From Muribaculaceae bacterium (GTDB lineage Bacteria > Bacteroidota > Bacteroidia > Bacteroidales > Muribaculaceae), in contig JAFTDD010000058.1 in the NCBI GenBank assembly GCA_017454355.1, positions 1 through 64,000 on the forward strand: 64,000 nt of DNA, given 5' to 3'. Positions within the stretch are counted from its first letter, which is position 1, and the number at the start of each line of letters is the position of its first letter. The notes under the pieces are model-generated. The model was not told where the DNA came from. It ran no database searches and saw only the letters and a program-made list of their open reading frames with translations. Of the stretch, positions 50,442 to 60,193 are shown in pieces. The translations under genes were made by a program, and so were the position numbers.

Positions 50442-51570
50442 AGCGATTGATTATTTCGGCGATGGCGCGCGCGTCGTCCACGGTGATGGGCGGTGCGATG
50501 GGGAGGCTCACCACGCGGCCGGCGAGGGTGTCGGTGACCGGTAAATCCAGGTTGCCAAACTCGTTACTGTAGCATGGCTGGCGGTGGGGCGGCACGGCGT
50601 AGTGAATGTCTGTTCCCACGCCGCCAGCGGCGAGGTGCTGACGGAAGGCGTCACGCATCGGCGATGCCACTTGCACCACATATTGGTGCCACACCTGCCT
50701 CATGCCGGGGTCAATATCGGGCTTGATGACATAAGGGCTCATGATTGTCTCGTTATAGGCCTCGGCAACGGCTTGTCGTCGTGCAGTTTCCTCGGACAGG
50801 TGGCGCAACTTGACGCGCAGCAGTGCGGCTTGCATCTCGTCCATACGGCAGTTGAAGCCGCGGTAGATGTTATGATAGCGGGTGTCGCTGCCGTAATTGG
50901 CCAGCGCGCGCACCGTCGCGGCCAGTTCCGCGTCGTTGGTGGTCACGCAGCCGGCGTCGCCCAGCGCACCCACGTTCTTGGTGGGGTAGAAACTTGTGGC
51001 CGCGGCATGACCAAGCGATCCCGTCGTCTTGGTGCCATGCAGTCCCGGCCATGCCGCGCGAGCGCCGATTGCCTGCGCGTTATCTTCAAGCACAAGCAAG
51101 TTGTGTTTTTCTATCAGTTCGCTCATTCCGAAGCCCCAGCACGGTGTGCCATAGAGGTGTACCGGCATCAATGCTTTTATGTCAGGCTGCTTTTCCAACT
51201 CCAACTCGAGCAGTGCCGGATGGAGGTTGAACGTACGGTCGTAAGGGTCTATGAGAACCGGGGTGAGCCCCGAGTCTGTGATGGCAAGCACGCTGGCAAT
51301 GTAAGTATTGGCTTGCACGGCCACCTTGTCGCCGGGTTGCAGTCGGCCCATCTCGAGCCATGCGCGTAGCACTAACCGCAGCGCGTCCAGCCCGTTGCTG
51401 ACGGCTACGCAGTGGTCAGTTTGGCAAAGTGTTGCCATCTCGCGCTCCAAAGCCGCGGTTTCCTCTCCGCGCAAGTACCATCCACTGGCTATAACTCTCG
51501 TGGCGGCCTCTTGCAGTTCCTCCATCAGTGGCGCGCCGGCCGCCTTCAAGTCAAGAAACGGATATCTCAT
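50431..51570 (-). CDS. DegT/DnrJ/EryC1 aminotransferase (FdtB-like)
   Basis: 379 residues from ATG 51568-51570. PLP enzyme of sugar-nucleotide pathways: Asp163 in LEDNAQAIGA, Lys198 in FYPTKNVGALGD, and the N-terminal block PFLDLKA. Next to an FdtA-like ketoisomerase, RmlA and RmlB, the likely reaction is amination of dTDP-3-keto-6-deoxygalactose at C3 (Fuc3N pathway). Other DegT substrates are possible. A CCTAG-type repeat (51600-51638) sits just upstream. Confidence 0.87.
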   Translation of the reverse strand: MRYPFLDLKAAGAPLMEELQEAATRVIASGWYLRGEETAALEREMATLCQTDHCVAVSNGLDALRLVLRAWLEMGRLQPGDKVAVQANTYIASVLAITDSGLTPVLIDPYDRTFNLHPALLELELEKQPDIKALMPVHLYGTPCWGFGMSELIEKHNLLVLEDNAQAIGARAAWPGLHGTKTTGSLGHAAATSFYPTKNVGALGDAGCVTTNDAELAATVRALANYGSDTRYHNIYRGFNCRMDEMQAALLRVKLRHLSEETARRQAVAEAYNETIMSPYVIKPDIDPGMRQVWHQYVVQVASPMRDAFRQHLAAGGVGTDIHYAVPPHRQPCYSNEFGNLDLPVTDTLAGRVVSLPIAPPITVDDARAIAEIINRFAI

Positions 51571-51628
51571 TGTCTCCGATATGTCGTTTTTACCTTGTTT
51601 TTTAGGGATCCTGGGAATTCTAGAAACC

Positions 51629-52039
51629 CTAGATGACATTTTTGAACTCCTCGTAGTCGCGGATGTAGTCACCTTCGTCGTAGTGCTCACTGGCGATGAC
51701 CAGGCACACGGCACCCGACGAGAAGTTATCGAGGGTGCGCCACACGCCCGGCACGATGTGCAGTGCCTGATAGGGACGGTTGAGGGTCACGGTCCGGCGG
51801 CATGTGCCATCGTCAAGGGTAACGTCAAAACTCCCGCTGATGGCGATAAGGGCTTCGTGGCACTGGCGGTGGCTATGGCCGCCGCGCTCGGCGCCGGCCG
51901 GCACATCGTAGAGGAAGTAAACGCGCTTGATGTCAAAGGGTAATGCTTCCCCGGCACTCTCTATCACGGTGAGGTTGCCGCGTGGGTCGTGGATTTTGCC
52001 CAATTCCACCATTCGTGGTTGTGGTCTGTTATTGTCCAT
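51629..52039 (-). CDS. dTDP-4-oxo-6-deoxyglucose 3,4-ketoisomerase-like cupin (FdtA-like)
   Basis: 136 residues from ATG 52037-52039 (MDNNRPQP); an ATG at 52067-52069 would overlap rmlA by 41 bp. Cupin fold of the FdtA/QdtA type: [31 protein letters not shown] (catalytic His pair) and [10 protein letters not shown]. Converts dTDP-4-keto-6-deoxyglucose to the 3-keto-6-deoxy sugar. Which of FdtA or QdtA stereochemistry applies cannot be read from sequence. Confidence 0.85.
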   Translation of the reverse strand: MDNNRPQPRMVELGKIHDPRGNLTVIESAGEALPFDIKRVYFLYDVPAGAERGGHSHRQCHEALIAISGSFDVTLDDGTCRRTVTLNRPYQALHIVPGVWRTLDNFSSGAVCLVIASEHYDEGDYIRDYEEFKNVI

Positions 52040-52910
52040 TGTCGGCGAGATTGAGAAGGTATTGTCCATAGTCGTTTTGGCTCATCGGTTGGGCAAGGGT
52101 TCGCAGTTGCCGAGCATCTATCCACCCCTTGCGGAAGGCGATTTCTTCCAGCGCCGCCACCTGCACGCCCTGCATCGTTTCGATGGTTTGGATATAGTTC
52201 GCGGCATCAAGCATCGACCCCGGGGTGCCGGTGTCGAGCCAGGCGAAGCCGCGTCCGAGTGTAGTCACCTTGACGCGTCCCCGTTCTAAATACCACTGGT
52301 TGACAGTGGTGATTTCCAGTTCGCCGCGCGCGCTGGGCTTGATAACAGATGCCACGTCCACAACGTTGGCGGGGTAGAAGTAGAGGCCGGTCACGGCGTA
52401 GTTGCTGCGCGGCTGCAGCGGCTTTTCCTCGAGGCTCAGCACGTTCCCGTTGTTGTCAAACTCCACCACGCCAAAGCGGTTCGGGTCTTTGACCGGATAG
52501 GCAAAGAGGGTGGCGACGCGCTCAGCGGATGTCTGCTGTGCGGCGGCCTTGAGCATACCGGTGAAGCCCTGACCGTAGAATATGTTGTCGCCAAGCACAA
52601 GACACACGTCATCATCGCCGATAAACTCGCGGCCGATGATGAACGCCTGAGCCAATCCCTCGGGCCGAGGCTGTGCCGCAAACTCAAAGTGGACACCCAT
52701 CTCGTGACCATCGCCCAGCAGCCGCTCAAACGCGGGCAGATCGTGAGGTGTGCTGATAATCAAAATCTCACGGATGCCTGCCAGCATCAGCACCGAGATT
52801 GGATAGTACACCATCGGTTTGTCATAGATGGGAATCAACTGCTTCGACACGCCGCGCGTTGCCGGATACAGCCGTGTGCCGGAGCCTCCGGCCAATACGA
52901 TGCCTTTCAT
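52029..52910 (-). CDS. rfbA: Glucose-1-phosphate thymidylyltransferase
   Basis: 293 residues. Joins glucose-1-phosphate and dTTP to dTDP-glucose. Motifs: [49 protein letters not shown] and SLEEKP ([10 protein letters not shown]). Normal length. Overlaps the ketoisomerase gene. A 51-bp gap separates it from rfbB. Confidence 0.96.
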   Translation of the reverse strand: MKGIVLAGGSGTRLYPATRGVSKQLIPIYDKPMVYYPISVLMLAGIREILIISTPHDLPAFERLLGDGHEMGVHFEFAAQPRPEGLAQAFIIGREFIGDDDVCLVLGDNIFYGQGFTGMLKAAAQQTSAERVATLFAYPVKDPNRFGVVEFDNNGNVLSLEEKPLQPRSNYAVTGLYFYPANVVDVASVIKPSARGELEITTVNQWYLERGRVKVTTLGRGFAWLDTGTPGSMLDAANYIQTIETMQGVQVAALEEIAFRKGWIDARQLRTLAQPMSQNDYGQYLLNLADNGQ

Positions 52911-52961
52911 TTAATCGTTCGTTATTGTTCCTCGAATGTTCGAATAATCGAATAGTCAAAG

Positions 52962-54143
52962 TTATCGGCGCTCGCTGTACTGCCGGTCGTAATAGAGTTG
53001 ATATTCGCCGGAGGTGACCTCGCGTACCCAAGCCGCATTGTCGAGGTTCCAACGGATAGTTTTCTCAATGCCGACTGCAAACGGCGTCTCGGGATACCAG
53101 CCTAATTTGGAGGCAATCTTTGTGGGATTGATCGCGTAGCGCATGTCGTGACCAGGACGGTCGGTGACAAACGTAATCAGGTCGTCGTTGACCTTTTCCA
53201 ACGGGCATTGCAGCAGCGAGCGGTATTGTGGCTCGTCGCGCATAATGCGTGCGATGGTCTTAATAATCAACTTAACAATGTCGATGTTGCTCATCTCGTT
53301 CAAGCCGCCCACGTTGTAGACTTCCCCCACCTCGCCGTGTCGCAGCACCAAATCGATGGCCTTGCAGTGGTCCTCGACATAGAGCCAGTCGCGCACGTTG
53401 AGGCCGCGACCATAGACAGGCAGAGGCTTGCCGTGCAACACGTTGTTAATCACCAGCGGGATGAGTTTCTCGGGGAAGTGGTAAGGGCCGTAGTTGTTGC
53501 TGCAGCGTGTGATATTCACCGGCAGACCATAGGTGGCGTGATAGGCCATAGTGATCAGGTCGGCGCTCGTCTTGCTGGCACTGTAAGGCGAACGAGGAGC
53601 CACGGGCGTTGCCTCGGTGAAAAAGCGTGTGCCGAAAGTGATGAGCGACTGCGGGTCGCGGTCCGCAATCACGCGCGCCAACGCATCGTCCACCACAAGC
53701 GGTTGTGGCGCGTCATAGTCCTTGGTCAGCGAGCCGTAAACTTCGTCGGTGCCAATCTGCAAGAACTTGCGGCCCGCCTCACGGCCGCGCCAGGCCTGTC
53801 GGGCACATTCAAGCATATTGTGCGTGCCCAGCACATTTGTCTCGAGGAATAGACGCGGATTGGTGATACTGCGGTCCACGTGGCTCTCGGCGGCGAAGTT
53901 GACGATGTAGTCGACGTCGAGGAGCGTCAGCAGCCGCATCACTAAGGCCGTGTCGCCGATGTCGCCGTGCACAAAAGTCACATTACCGCGCTCAATTTCA
54001 CGCTCGATCGAGCGCACATTGCCGGCATAAGTCAAGGCGTCGAGGATGATGATTTTCACTTCGTCGCCCCATTTGCCCAACACATATTTCACAAAGTTGG
54101 AGCCGATAAATCCCGCTCCGCCGGTTATCAGGTAAGTCTTCAT
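52962..54143 (-). CDS. rfbB: dTDP-glucose 4,6-dehydratase
   Basis: 393 residues. NAD-dependent SDR: TGGAGFIGSNFV (Rossmann), GTDEVYG, and the catalytic SPYSASK (Tyr187, Lys191). An insertion of about 40 residues, 141-180, stands between the EVYG and YSASK blocks, longer than usual. It makes dTDP-4-keto-6-deoxyglucose, the branch point for the neighbouring ketoisomerase and transaminase. No rfbC or rfbD follows, so the cluster is for a dideoxyaminosugar rather than rhamnose. Confidence 0.95.
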   Translation of the reverse strand: MKTYLITGGAGFIGSNFVKYVLGKWGDEVKIIILDALTYAGNVRSIEREIERGNVTFVHGDIGDTALVMRLLTLLDVDYIVNFAAESHVDRSITNPRLFLETNVLGTHNMLECARQAWRGREAGRKFLQIGTDEVYGSLTKDYDAPQPLVVDDALARVIADRDPQSLITFGTRFFTEATPVAPRSPYSASKTSADLITMAYHATYGLPVNITRCSNNYGPYHFPEKLIPLVINNVLHGKPLPVYGRGLNVRDWLYVEDHCKAIDLVLRHGEVGEVYNVGGLNEMSNIDIVKLIIKTIARIMRDEPQYRSLLQCPLEKVNDDLITFVTDRPGHDMRYAINPTKIASKLGWYPETPFAVGIEKTIRWNLDNAAWVREVTSGEYQLYYDRQYSERR

Positions 54144-54151
54144 GTGGTCTG

Positions 54152-55021
54152 TTACAACGAATCAATGATGGAATTGTCGAGGCCGGTGACTTTTGAAATC
54201 ATGTCACTTGTCAGCCCCGCTGCTTTCATGCTGCGGGCCATGTCGATGGCCGCCTCATGTCGTCCTTTGGCTTCGCCCTCGGCGCGTCCTTTTTCCAGTC
54301 CGGCCGCATAGCGGTATTCAGCCTCGTTGATGAATGCTTTCTCAACTCTCACGTCGTCCCAGAACTTGTCATATCCGGCCATTTCCTCGGGAGTGTATCC
54401 GCTCTCCTCAACAATCTCCACGGCGCGTTGCACCTCCGGGTTCTCAAGCAACTCCGGCGGCACCGTTTGCGACTTGCCTCCCACCTCGGTGAGGAAGCGC
54501 AGCCACAGCACCATCATTTTCTTGTCGCTCACGGTGTGAGGTTGGAACTTCGGCAGTTCGACAAACACAAGGTGAAGTCCCTCAATCACGCGGTCGGAGT
54601 GCCGCTCGTGCACCATACGGTAATAGTGGTAAAACTCGTCTTTGTCGGGCTCGAAGATATCGTTGACCAAATTCAACGAGTAGACCGGTTGCAGGTTGCT
54701 GAACCGGTCACCCTTGTCGAGTTGGTTGACGTAAGCCTTGGCTGCGTTGAACATCACGCGTTGCTTGAACTCGGTGGTCCACTCCATCTGCATCTCGACG
54801 ATGAATTGGCGTCCGTCACGTTCGCGGCACTTGACGTCAACGATGCTGTTTTTGCGGGTTGGAGTGCGTGGCGCTTGTTCCGGGGCGAGATATTCGATAG
54901 ACGTGATTTCGCGGCCCGGCTCGAGAGGCAGCAGGGCATTTAGCAGGCTCATCACCAGGTCGGGGTGCTCACCGAACACCTTCTTGAACGTCAGGTCGGC
55001 TTTTGGATCGAGATATCTCAT
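54152..55021 (-). CDS. Rpn/PD-(D/E)XK-type nuclease (recombination-promoting nuclease family)
   Basis: 289 residues from ATG 55019-55021. N-terminal block DPKADLTFKKVFGEHPDLVM, nuclease motif IVDVKCRERDGRQFIVEMQ (D...E-x-Q), and a C-terminal helical segment with EKGRAEGEAKGRHEAAIDMA. This PDDEXK_2/Rpn family is common in Bacteroidetes, related to YhgA transposase-like proteins. Its stop lies 9 bp from the rfbB start, but it has its own promoter. Confidence 0.9.
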   Translation of the reverse strand: MRYLDPKADLTFKKVFGEHPDLVMSLLNALLPLEPGREITSIEYLAPEQAPRTPTRKNSIVDVKCRERDGRQFIVEMQMEWTTEFKQRVMFNAAKAYVNQLDKGDRFSNLQPVYSLNLVNDIFEPDKDEFYHYYRMVHERHSDRVIEGLHLVFVELPKFQPHTVSDKKMMVLWLRFLTEVGGKSQTVPPELLENPEVQRAVEIVEESGYTPEEMAGYDKFWDDVRVEKAFINEAEYRYAAGLEKGRAEGEAKGRHEAAIDMARSMKAAGLTSDMISKVTGLDNSIIDSL

Positions 55022-55049
55022 GACTGTTAATCTAATTTGTTTGGCACCA

Positions 55050-55080
55050 CAAAAATAGCAAAAATTATATTCATTTGCAA
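55050..55080 (-). promoter_or_regulatory. Promoter of the Rpn nuclease gene
   Basis: Minus strand TTG (55080-55078), 20 nt, TATTTTTG (55057-55050). Confidence 0.6.
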
Positions 55081-55131
55081 TAATCTTGCGCGAAAAAATG
55101 CCATTTGCCAAAAGATGACGGGAGTGGCTCC

Positions 55132-56253
55132 TCAACTCATGCGCGACTTATAGTCATCGTAGGTGAAGCGCCGCAGCACCTCTAACGTGCCGTCGCTCTT
55201 TTGATAGACGATGGCCGGGTGGTCGATGCCGTTGAACATCGTTGTCTTCACCGTGGTGTAGTGGTTCATGTCAAGCAGCGTGAGACGCTCGCCTCGTTGT
55301 AGGACGTGGTCGAAACTCCAGTCGCCGACAAAGTCGCCGCTCAGGCACGAGTTGCCTCCCAGCCGATAGGTGGGTCGCGATGTGTCAACCTCCGGCAGCG
55401 CCTCGGCTATCGCCGGCTTGTAAGGCATCTCCAGACAGTCGGGCATGTGGCAAGCAAACGACACGTCAACGATTGCTGTGCGTATGCCGCTGTTTTCCAC
55501 AACATCCACCACGCTCGTCACCAAGTCGCCGGTCTGCCAGCAGAACGCGCTGCCCGGCTCTAAAATCACCTCAAGATTGGGGTGCCGTTGCTTGAAGTCC
55601 AGCAGCAGTGCCACCAGGTGGTCGCGGTCGTAGCCTTCGCGCGTCATCAGGTGGCCTCCACCCATATTAATCCATTTCACGTGCGGCAACAGGTGTCCAA
55701 ATTGTTGCTCAACGGCCTCAAGCACTGTGGCCAAGTCGTGACTCGTGCTCTCACAAAGCGCGTGGAAGTGTAGTCCCTCAATGCCATCGGGCAGTTGCGG
55801 CAGGCGGTCGGCCGTCACACCGAAGCGCGACCCGGCGCCGCATGGGTTGTAGATGTCCGTTTCAACCACGCTACACATCGGATTGATGCGCAGGCCGCAA
55901 CTCACACGCCCCACAACCCGCTCCTTGAATCGCAGGAATTGATCCACCGAGTTGAACGTGATGTGGCTGCTACCGGCCACAAACCGGTCGATTGTCGCTT
56001 CGGTGTATGCGGGGCAGTAGGTGTGCGCAAGGCAGCCCAACTCCTCGTTAGCCAGCAGCATCTCGTTCAGCGAACTCGCTGTCGAACGGACGCCCCGCTC
56101 TCGCATCACTCCAAACGTTCGCCACAACGCGTTGGCCTTGAACGCCATGATGATAGTCACGCCGGCGCGACGCGCAACATCGGTGATAATATCCAGGTTG
56201 TGACGCAGTTTGTCCTCATAGACGATATAAAACGGTGTTTCCATCATTGTCAT
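55132..56253 (-). CDS. nspC: Carboxynorspermidine decarboxylase
   Basis: 373 residues. PLP-dependent fold-III decarboxylase of the alternative spermidine pathway. Motifs: PFYIVYEDKL, MAFKANALW (PLP Lys39), HFHALCES, INMGGGHLMT, ILEPGSAF and GGNSCLSGD. The ATG (56253) overlaps the pcrA stop as ATGA, indicating translational coupling. The partner carboxyspermidine dehydrogenase is not in the window. Confidence 0.92.
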   Translation of the reverse strand: MTMMETPFYIVYEDKLRHNLDIITDVARRAGVTIIMAFKANALWRTFGVMRERGVRSTASSLNEMLLANEELGCLAHTYCPAYTEATIDRFVAGSSHITFNSVDQFLRFKERVVGRVSCGLRINPMCSVVETDIYNPCGAGSRFGVTADRLPQLPDGIEGLHFHALCESTSHDLATVLEAVEQQFGHLLPHVKWINMGGGHLMTREGYDRDHLVALLLDFKQRHPNLEVILEPGSAFCWQTGDLVTSVVDVVENSGIRTAIVDVSFACHMPDCLEMPYKPAIAEALPEVDTSRPTYRLGGNSCLSGDFVGDWSFDHVLQRGERLTLLDMNHYTTVKTTMFNGIDHPAIVYQKSDGTLEVLRRFTYDDYKSRMS

Positions 56254-58604
56254 TGGTTTTTAATCAAGAATTTAGCGAATTTTAGCATCAGGCGGCGCTC
56301 GCCAAGTTCTCCGAATGTGACGGTAATCTGGTGGTCGCTTGTCGAGGTGTCGACGGCGGTGATAACGCCCACGCCAAATCGCTCGTGCTGTATCATCATT
56401 CCCTCGGCCAGTTCGGCCGCGGTGTGGGTCGCGTACGGTCCTGATGTGGCCACTGCCGGGCGTGAAATTGGCGGGCGTGGCGGCGTGTATGGCGCGCGCG
56501 GTGCCGGCTTGCGGCGGTCCGCTATACGGTTCGTTATCGGATAGCGTGGTGCCGGGCGATCAAGGACCCGGTCGCTCTCGTCGGTATTGTCCCAGCGGCG
56601 TGCCACCTGCAGGTACCGCGGGTCGATTTCGCGCAGGAAACGGCTCATTACACACTGCTTTTGCTGTCCGAAGACCGACCGCTGTTCGGCAAAGGTTATC
56701 ATACACGTTGTCTTGGCGCGCGTGATGGCCACATACATCAGGCGCCGTTCCTCTTCCACGCCATTTGGCGTGTCGGTCGACATAGACGACGGGAAGAGGT
56801 CTTCCTCGGCTCCCACGATAATGATGTGGGCAAACTCAAGCCCCTTGGCGGCATGCACCGTCATCAACGTCACGCGGTCGGAGTCGGCATCCTTGTCATC
56901 GTCCTGGTCGGTGAGCAGCGATGTCTCGGCCAAGAAGTCGGCCAGCGCGACACCTCCTTCAAGGCCCTGCTCCTGCTTGCCGCTGACAAAGTCGGCCGCC
57001 GCGTTAATCAACTCGCGCAGGTTCTCTTGCCGGCTGATGTTCTCCGGTGTCTTGTCGCCCATGAGCACTGTCATCAGGCCGGTGGCGGCAATCACATTGT
57101 TGGCGGCTTGCAGCGCGTCCTCCGCTGTGGCCACCATATCGCTCAAGCGCTTGACCAGCGCGGCAAACTCGTCCAACTTGCGCAGCGTGCCGTTGTTAAC
57201 CGGCAGCGCCATGTCGCGCGCGTGACTCACAGCGTGCCATAGGCTCACGTTGTGGCGGAACGCCGCGTCGCGCAGCCTGCCCACGGTCGTGTCGCCGATG
57301 CCTCGAGGCGGATAGTTGATTACTCGCAGCAGAGCCTCATCGTCGTCGGGGTTTGTCGTCAGGCGGAAGTAGGCCACCGCGTCCTTGATTTCCTTGCGTT
57401 GGTAGAACGATAGCCCGCCATAGATGCGGTAGGGAATCGAGTCGCGCACGTTGCCGTGGCTGTCGCGCCGGCCGCCGTTGCTCAGGGCTTGCTCCAGCAC
57501 GCGCGACTGCGCGTTGGTGCGGTAGAGCACCGCGAAGTCGCCGTAGGCGCACCCCGCGCGTGACTTCACCTGCACGATGTGGTTAGCCACGATATACGCC
57601 TCCTCATAGTCGCTATAGCATCTCACCACCTCGATGAGGCTGCCGCGCTCGTTGGTCGAGAAGATGTGCTTTGGAATTTGATGCTCGTTGTGGGTAATGA
57701 GCGAATTTGCCGCGTCAATGATATTCTGGGTCGAGCGGTAGTTGCGTTCCAATTTGAATGTCCGCAGCGAGGGGTAGAAGCGCTCCAACTTCAAGATATT
57801 GTCGATGTTGGCTCCGCGAAACGAGTAGATAGACTGCGCGTCGTCGCCCACCACACACAGGTGCCCCTCCTTGCCGCACAACTGCATCATAATCATGTGT
57901 TGTGCAAAGTTTGTGTCTTGATACTCGTCCACCAGGATATAGCGGAACATGTCGCGGTATCGCTCGGCCACGTCAGGGTTGTCGCGCAGCAGCACGTTGG
58001 TGTTCATCAGCAGGTCGTCAAAGTCCATGGCACCGGCGATGCGGCAGCGGTCCACGTAGGCCTGATAGATTGCGGCCGTTGCCGGACGGTCGGCACGTTC
58101 ATCGCGCCGGAGCAGGTTGTCGTCGGCGGCATAGGCGGCCGGTGAGATTAACTTGTTCTTGCTGTCGCTGATGATGTCAAACACTGCGCTTGGCGTGTAC
58201 ACTTTCTCGTCAAGTTGCATGTCGCGCACAATCATCTTCACAAGAGCCTTGGAGTCGCTTGTGTCATAGATGGTGTAGTCGTGGCGGTAGCCCAATCGCT
58301 CGGCGTTGACCCGCAGCAGTCGCGCGAAGATGCTGTGGAACGTGCCCATCCACAATTGCCGTGCCACGTCGGCTCCCACCAGCCCCTCGATGCGCTCGCG
58401 CATCTCGCGGGCTGCCTTGTTGGTGAACGTTAGCGCCATGATGCGGTAGGGCGCGTAGCCGTTGTGCAGCAGGTGTACTATTTTATACGTCAGCACGCGC
58501 GTCTTGCCGCTGCCGGCACCCGCAATCACCAGTTGAGGGCCGTCAAGGTATTCCACAGCGGCGCGCTGCTGCTCGTTCAAGTCATTCAGATAGTCATTCA
58601 TCAA
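56250..58604 (-). CDS. pcrA: UvrD/PcrA-type DNA helicase
   Basis: 784 residues, SF1A helicase. Walker A AGAGSGKT (28-35), Walker B with VDEYQDTN, motif TFTNKAAREM, and the C-terminal segments VHAAKGLEFAHIIIVGAEE and EERRLMYVAITRAK. The end holds an adaptor-like Tudor segment (GVGVITAVD). Full normal length. Coupled to nspC. Used in repair and in displacing proteins from DNA. Confidence 0.95.
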   Translation of the reverse strand: MMNDYLNDLNEQQRAAVEYLDGPQLVIAGAGSGKTRVLTYKIVHLLHNGYAPYRIMALTFTNKAAREMRERIEGLVGADVARQLWMGTFHSIFARLLRVNAERLGYRHDYTIYDTSDSKALVKMIVRDMQLDEKVYTPSAVFDIISDSKNKLISPAAYAADDNLLRRDERADRPATAAIYQAYVDRCRIAGAMDFDDLLMNTNVLLRDNPDVAERYRDMFRYILVDEYQDTNFAQHMIMMQLCGKEGHLCVVGDDAQSIYSFRGANIDNILKLERFYPSLRTFKLERNYRSTQNIIDAANSLITHNEHQIPKHIFSTNERGSLIEVVRCYSDYEEAYIVANHIVQVKSRAGCAYGDFAVLYRTNAQSRVLEQALSNGGRRDSHGNVRDSIPYRIYGGLSFYQRKEIKDAVAYFRLTTNPDDDEALLRVINYPPRGIGDTTVGRLRDAAFRHNVSLWHAVSHARDMALPVNNGTLRKLDEFAALVKRLSDMVATAEDALQAANNVIAATGLMTVLMGDKTPENISRQENLRELINAAADFVSGKQEQGLEGGVALADFLAETSLLTDQDDDKDADSDRVTLMTVHAAKGLEFAHIIIVGAEEDLFPSSMSTDTPNGVEEERRLMYVAITRAKTTCMITFAEQRSVFGQQKQCVMSRFLREIDPRYLQVARRWDNTDESDRVLDRPAPRYPITNRIADRRKPAPRAPYTPPRPPISRPAVATSGPYATHTAAELAEGMMIQHERFGVGVITAVDTSTSDHQITVTFGELGERRLMLKFAKFLIKNQ

Positions 58605-58628
58605 TGCTGGAAGTTTAGAAAAAGTAGG

Positions 58629-59084
58629 CTATCGGGCAAGCGTGCTATACGGCGGTATGTCCTGCAGGAAACGGTATGTGCCTGTGTCGTAGTCAATCTC
58701 GCAGCAATAATGCGCGAGACCGTTGCTCACCATCAGGTATCGTGCCTTGAGCACCATATTGTAGCGCACAATCTGGTCAAACGTCTTCTGCGTGACGGCC
58801 ACGCTTGGAGCCTTATACTCCACGATTGCCAGCGGCTCGCCGCCGGGGTCGGCCACCAATGTGTCACACCGGCGGTGAATGCCGTTTTGTGTGAGTGACA
58901 CCTCGTTTGCCATCAGCCCCTCCGGGAAACCGCGCTCCTCAATCAGGAAGCGCGTGAAGTGTTGCCGCACCCATTCCTCGGGCGTGAGCGCCACATACCG
59001 TCGCCGCAGCCGGTCATAGATTGTCACCGTCCCCTTTTCATCTTTCGATATGTTAAAATCGTATTTTGGCAGGTTAAGTTCCAT
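58629..59084 (-). CDS. HsdR N-terminal domain protein (PD-(D/E)XK)
   Basis: 151 residues. Matches the type I restriction R-subunit N-terminal family (HSDR_N_2): RRRYVALTPEEWVRQHF, ANEVSLTQNGIHRRCD, LAIVEYKAPS (D...E-x-K). These stand-alone proteins are widespread in Bacteroidetes next to holA and are probably not restriction enzymes. It lies divergently to holA across a shared palindromic promoter. Confidence 0.87.
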   Translation of the reverse strand: MELNLPKYDFNISKDEKGTVTIYDRLRRRYVALTPEEWVRQHFTRFLIEERGFPEGLMANEVSLTQNGIHRRCDTLVADPGGEPLAIVEYKAPSVAVTQKTFDQIVRYNMVLKARYLMVSNGLAHYCCEIDYDTGTYRFLQDIPPYSTLAR

Positions 59085-59093
59085 TTCTTTTGT

Positions 59094-59111
59094 TTAACTT
59101 TGCAAAGTTAA
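59094..59111. promoter_or_regulatory. Palindromic divergent -7 element TTAACTTTGCAAAGTTAA
   Basis: A perfect 18-bp palindrome contains TAACTTTG on both strands (59095-59102 plus; 59110-59103 minus), 10 bp from the HsdR-N start and 24 bp from the holA start. No strong -33 boxes are seen for either direction. Confidence 0.5.
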
Positions 59112-59125
59112 TCATTTTTTCAGGA

Positions 59126-60175
59126 ATGGCCGAAAAAAAAGAGACAATAACTTACGCATCGCTGCGCGCCGAGGTGACTGCCGGCAAGTTCCGCCCAATC
59201 TATGTGTTGCAGGGCGAGGAGCCTTATTATATCGACCAACTCCAGCAACTCATTGTCGACAAGGCTCTCCAGGACTGTGAGCCGGAGTTCAACCTCAACG
59301 TCTTCTACGGCGACACGGCGCGTGTGGCCGATGTCATTACAGCCGCCAAGCAGTACCCGACGTTCGCTCCACGCCGTGTTGTCATGCTGCGCGAGGCTCA
59401 ACTCATCTCCAAGCAGCCCGGCCACAAGGACGACCTTGACCTGTTGCAGCACTACGCCGCCAAGCCGCTCTCCAGCACCGTGCTCGTCATCTGCCACAAA
59501 GGCGGCGACCTGAAGAGCAAACCATTCATTGAGGCAATGCGCAGCGCTCGCAGCGGTGTTGTTTTCTCTTCGCCAAAACTGCGTAGCGACCGCGACCTGC
59601 GCGCCGCCATCAGCGGCTATGTGACCTCTATCGGCTGCTCGATCGACGCCAAGAGTGAGCAAATGCTTGCCGACTGCATCGGAGCCGACCTGTCGCGCAT
59701 GTTTGGCGAACTCGACAAACTGCGGCTGCTCGTGGGTGCCGACCGCAAGATTACTCCGGAACTAATCGAGCGCAATGTGGGCATCAGCAAAGACTTCAAC
59801 AACTTTGAACTTGAGGACGCCCTGCGCACACGCAATGCCGAGAAGGCCTACCGCATCGTCACCTATTTTGAGCGCAATCCAAAGAACAACCCCGTTGTGG
59901 TTACCGTGAGTATGCTCTTCGGCTTTTTCTCCAACGTCTTGCTTGTCGCCGCCTCGCGCGACCAGTCGCCTGCGACTCTCATGTCAATCACCGGCACCAA
60001 GTCTCAGTGGCGCGTCGACAAGTTTCGTGAGGCAGCCCGCAACTACTCCAAGCGCGCCCTGGTGAGCATCATCACCCACATCCGCCGCTGCGACGCGCGC
60101 ACCAAAGGTATCGGCTCCCGTCAGAACGAGTATGACCTGTTGCGCGAACTCATCTTTACCATCCTCCACAGTTGA
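59126..60175 (+). CDS. holA: DNA polymerase III subunit delta
   Basis: 349 residues from ATG 59126 (MAEKKETITYASLRAEV). Clamp-loader subunit that opens the beta clamp. Family segments: RPIYVLQGEEPYYIDQL, FAPRRVVMLREAQ, LVICHKGGDLKSKP and DFNNFELEDAL. Length normal. GGA precedes the start. Confidence 0.95.
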   Translation: MAEKKETITYASLRAEVTAGKFRPIYVLQGEEPYYIDQLQQLIVDKALQDCEPEFNLNVFYGDTARVADVITAAKQYPTFAPRRVVMLREAQLISKQPGHKDDLDLLQHYAAKPLSSTVLVICHKGGDLKSKPFIEAMRSARSGVVFSSPKLRSDRDLRAAISGYVTSIGCSIDAKSEQMLADCIGADLSRMFGELDKLRLLVGADRKITPELIERNVGISKDFNNFELEDALRTRNAEKAYRIVTYFERNPKNNPVVVTVSMLFGFFSNVLLVAASRDQSPATLMSITGTKSQWRVDKFREAARNYSKRALVSIITHIRRCDARTKGIGSRQNEYDLLRELIFTILHS

Positions 60176-60193
60176 CACTTGAAACAATCGACG

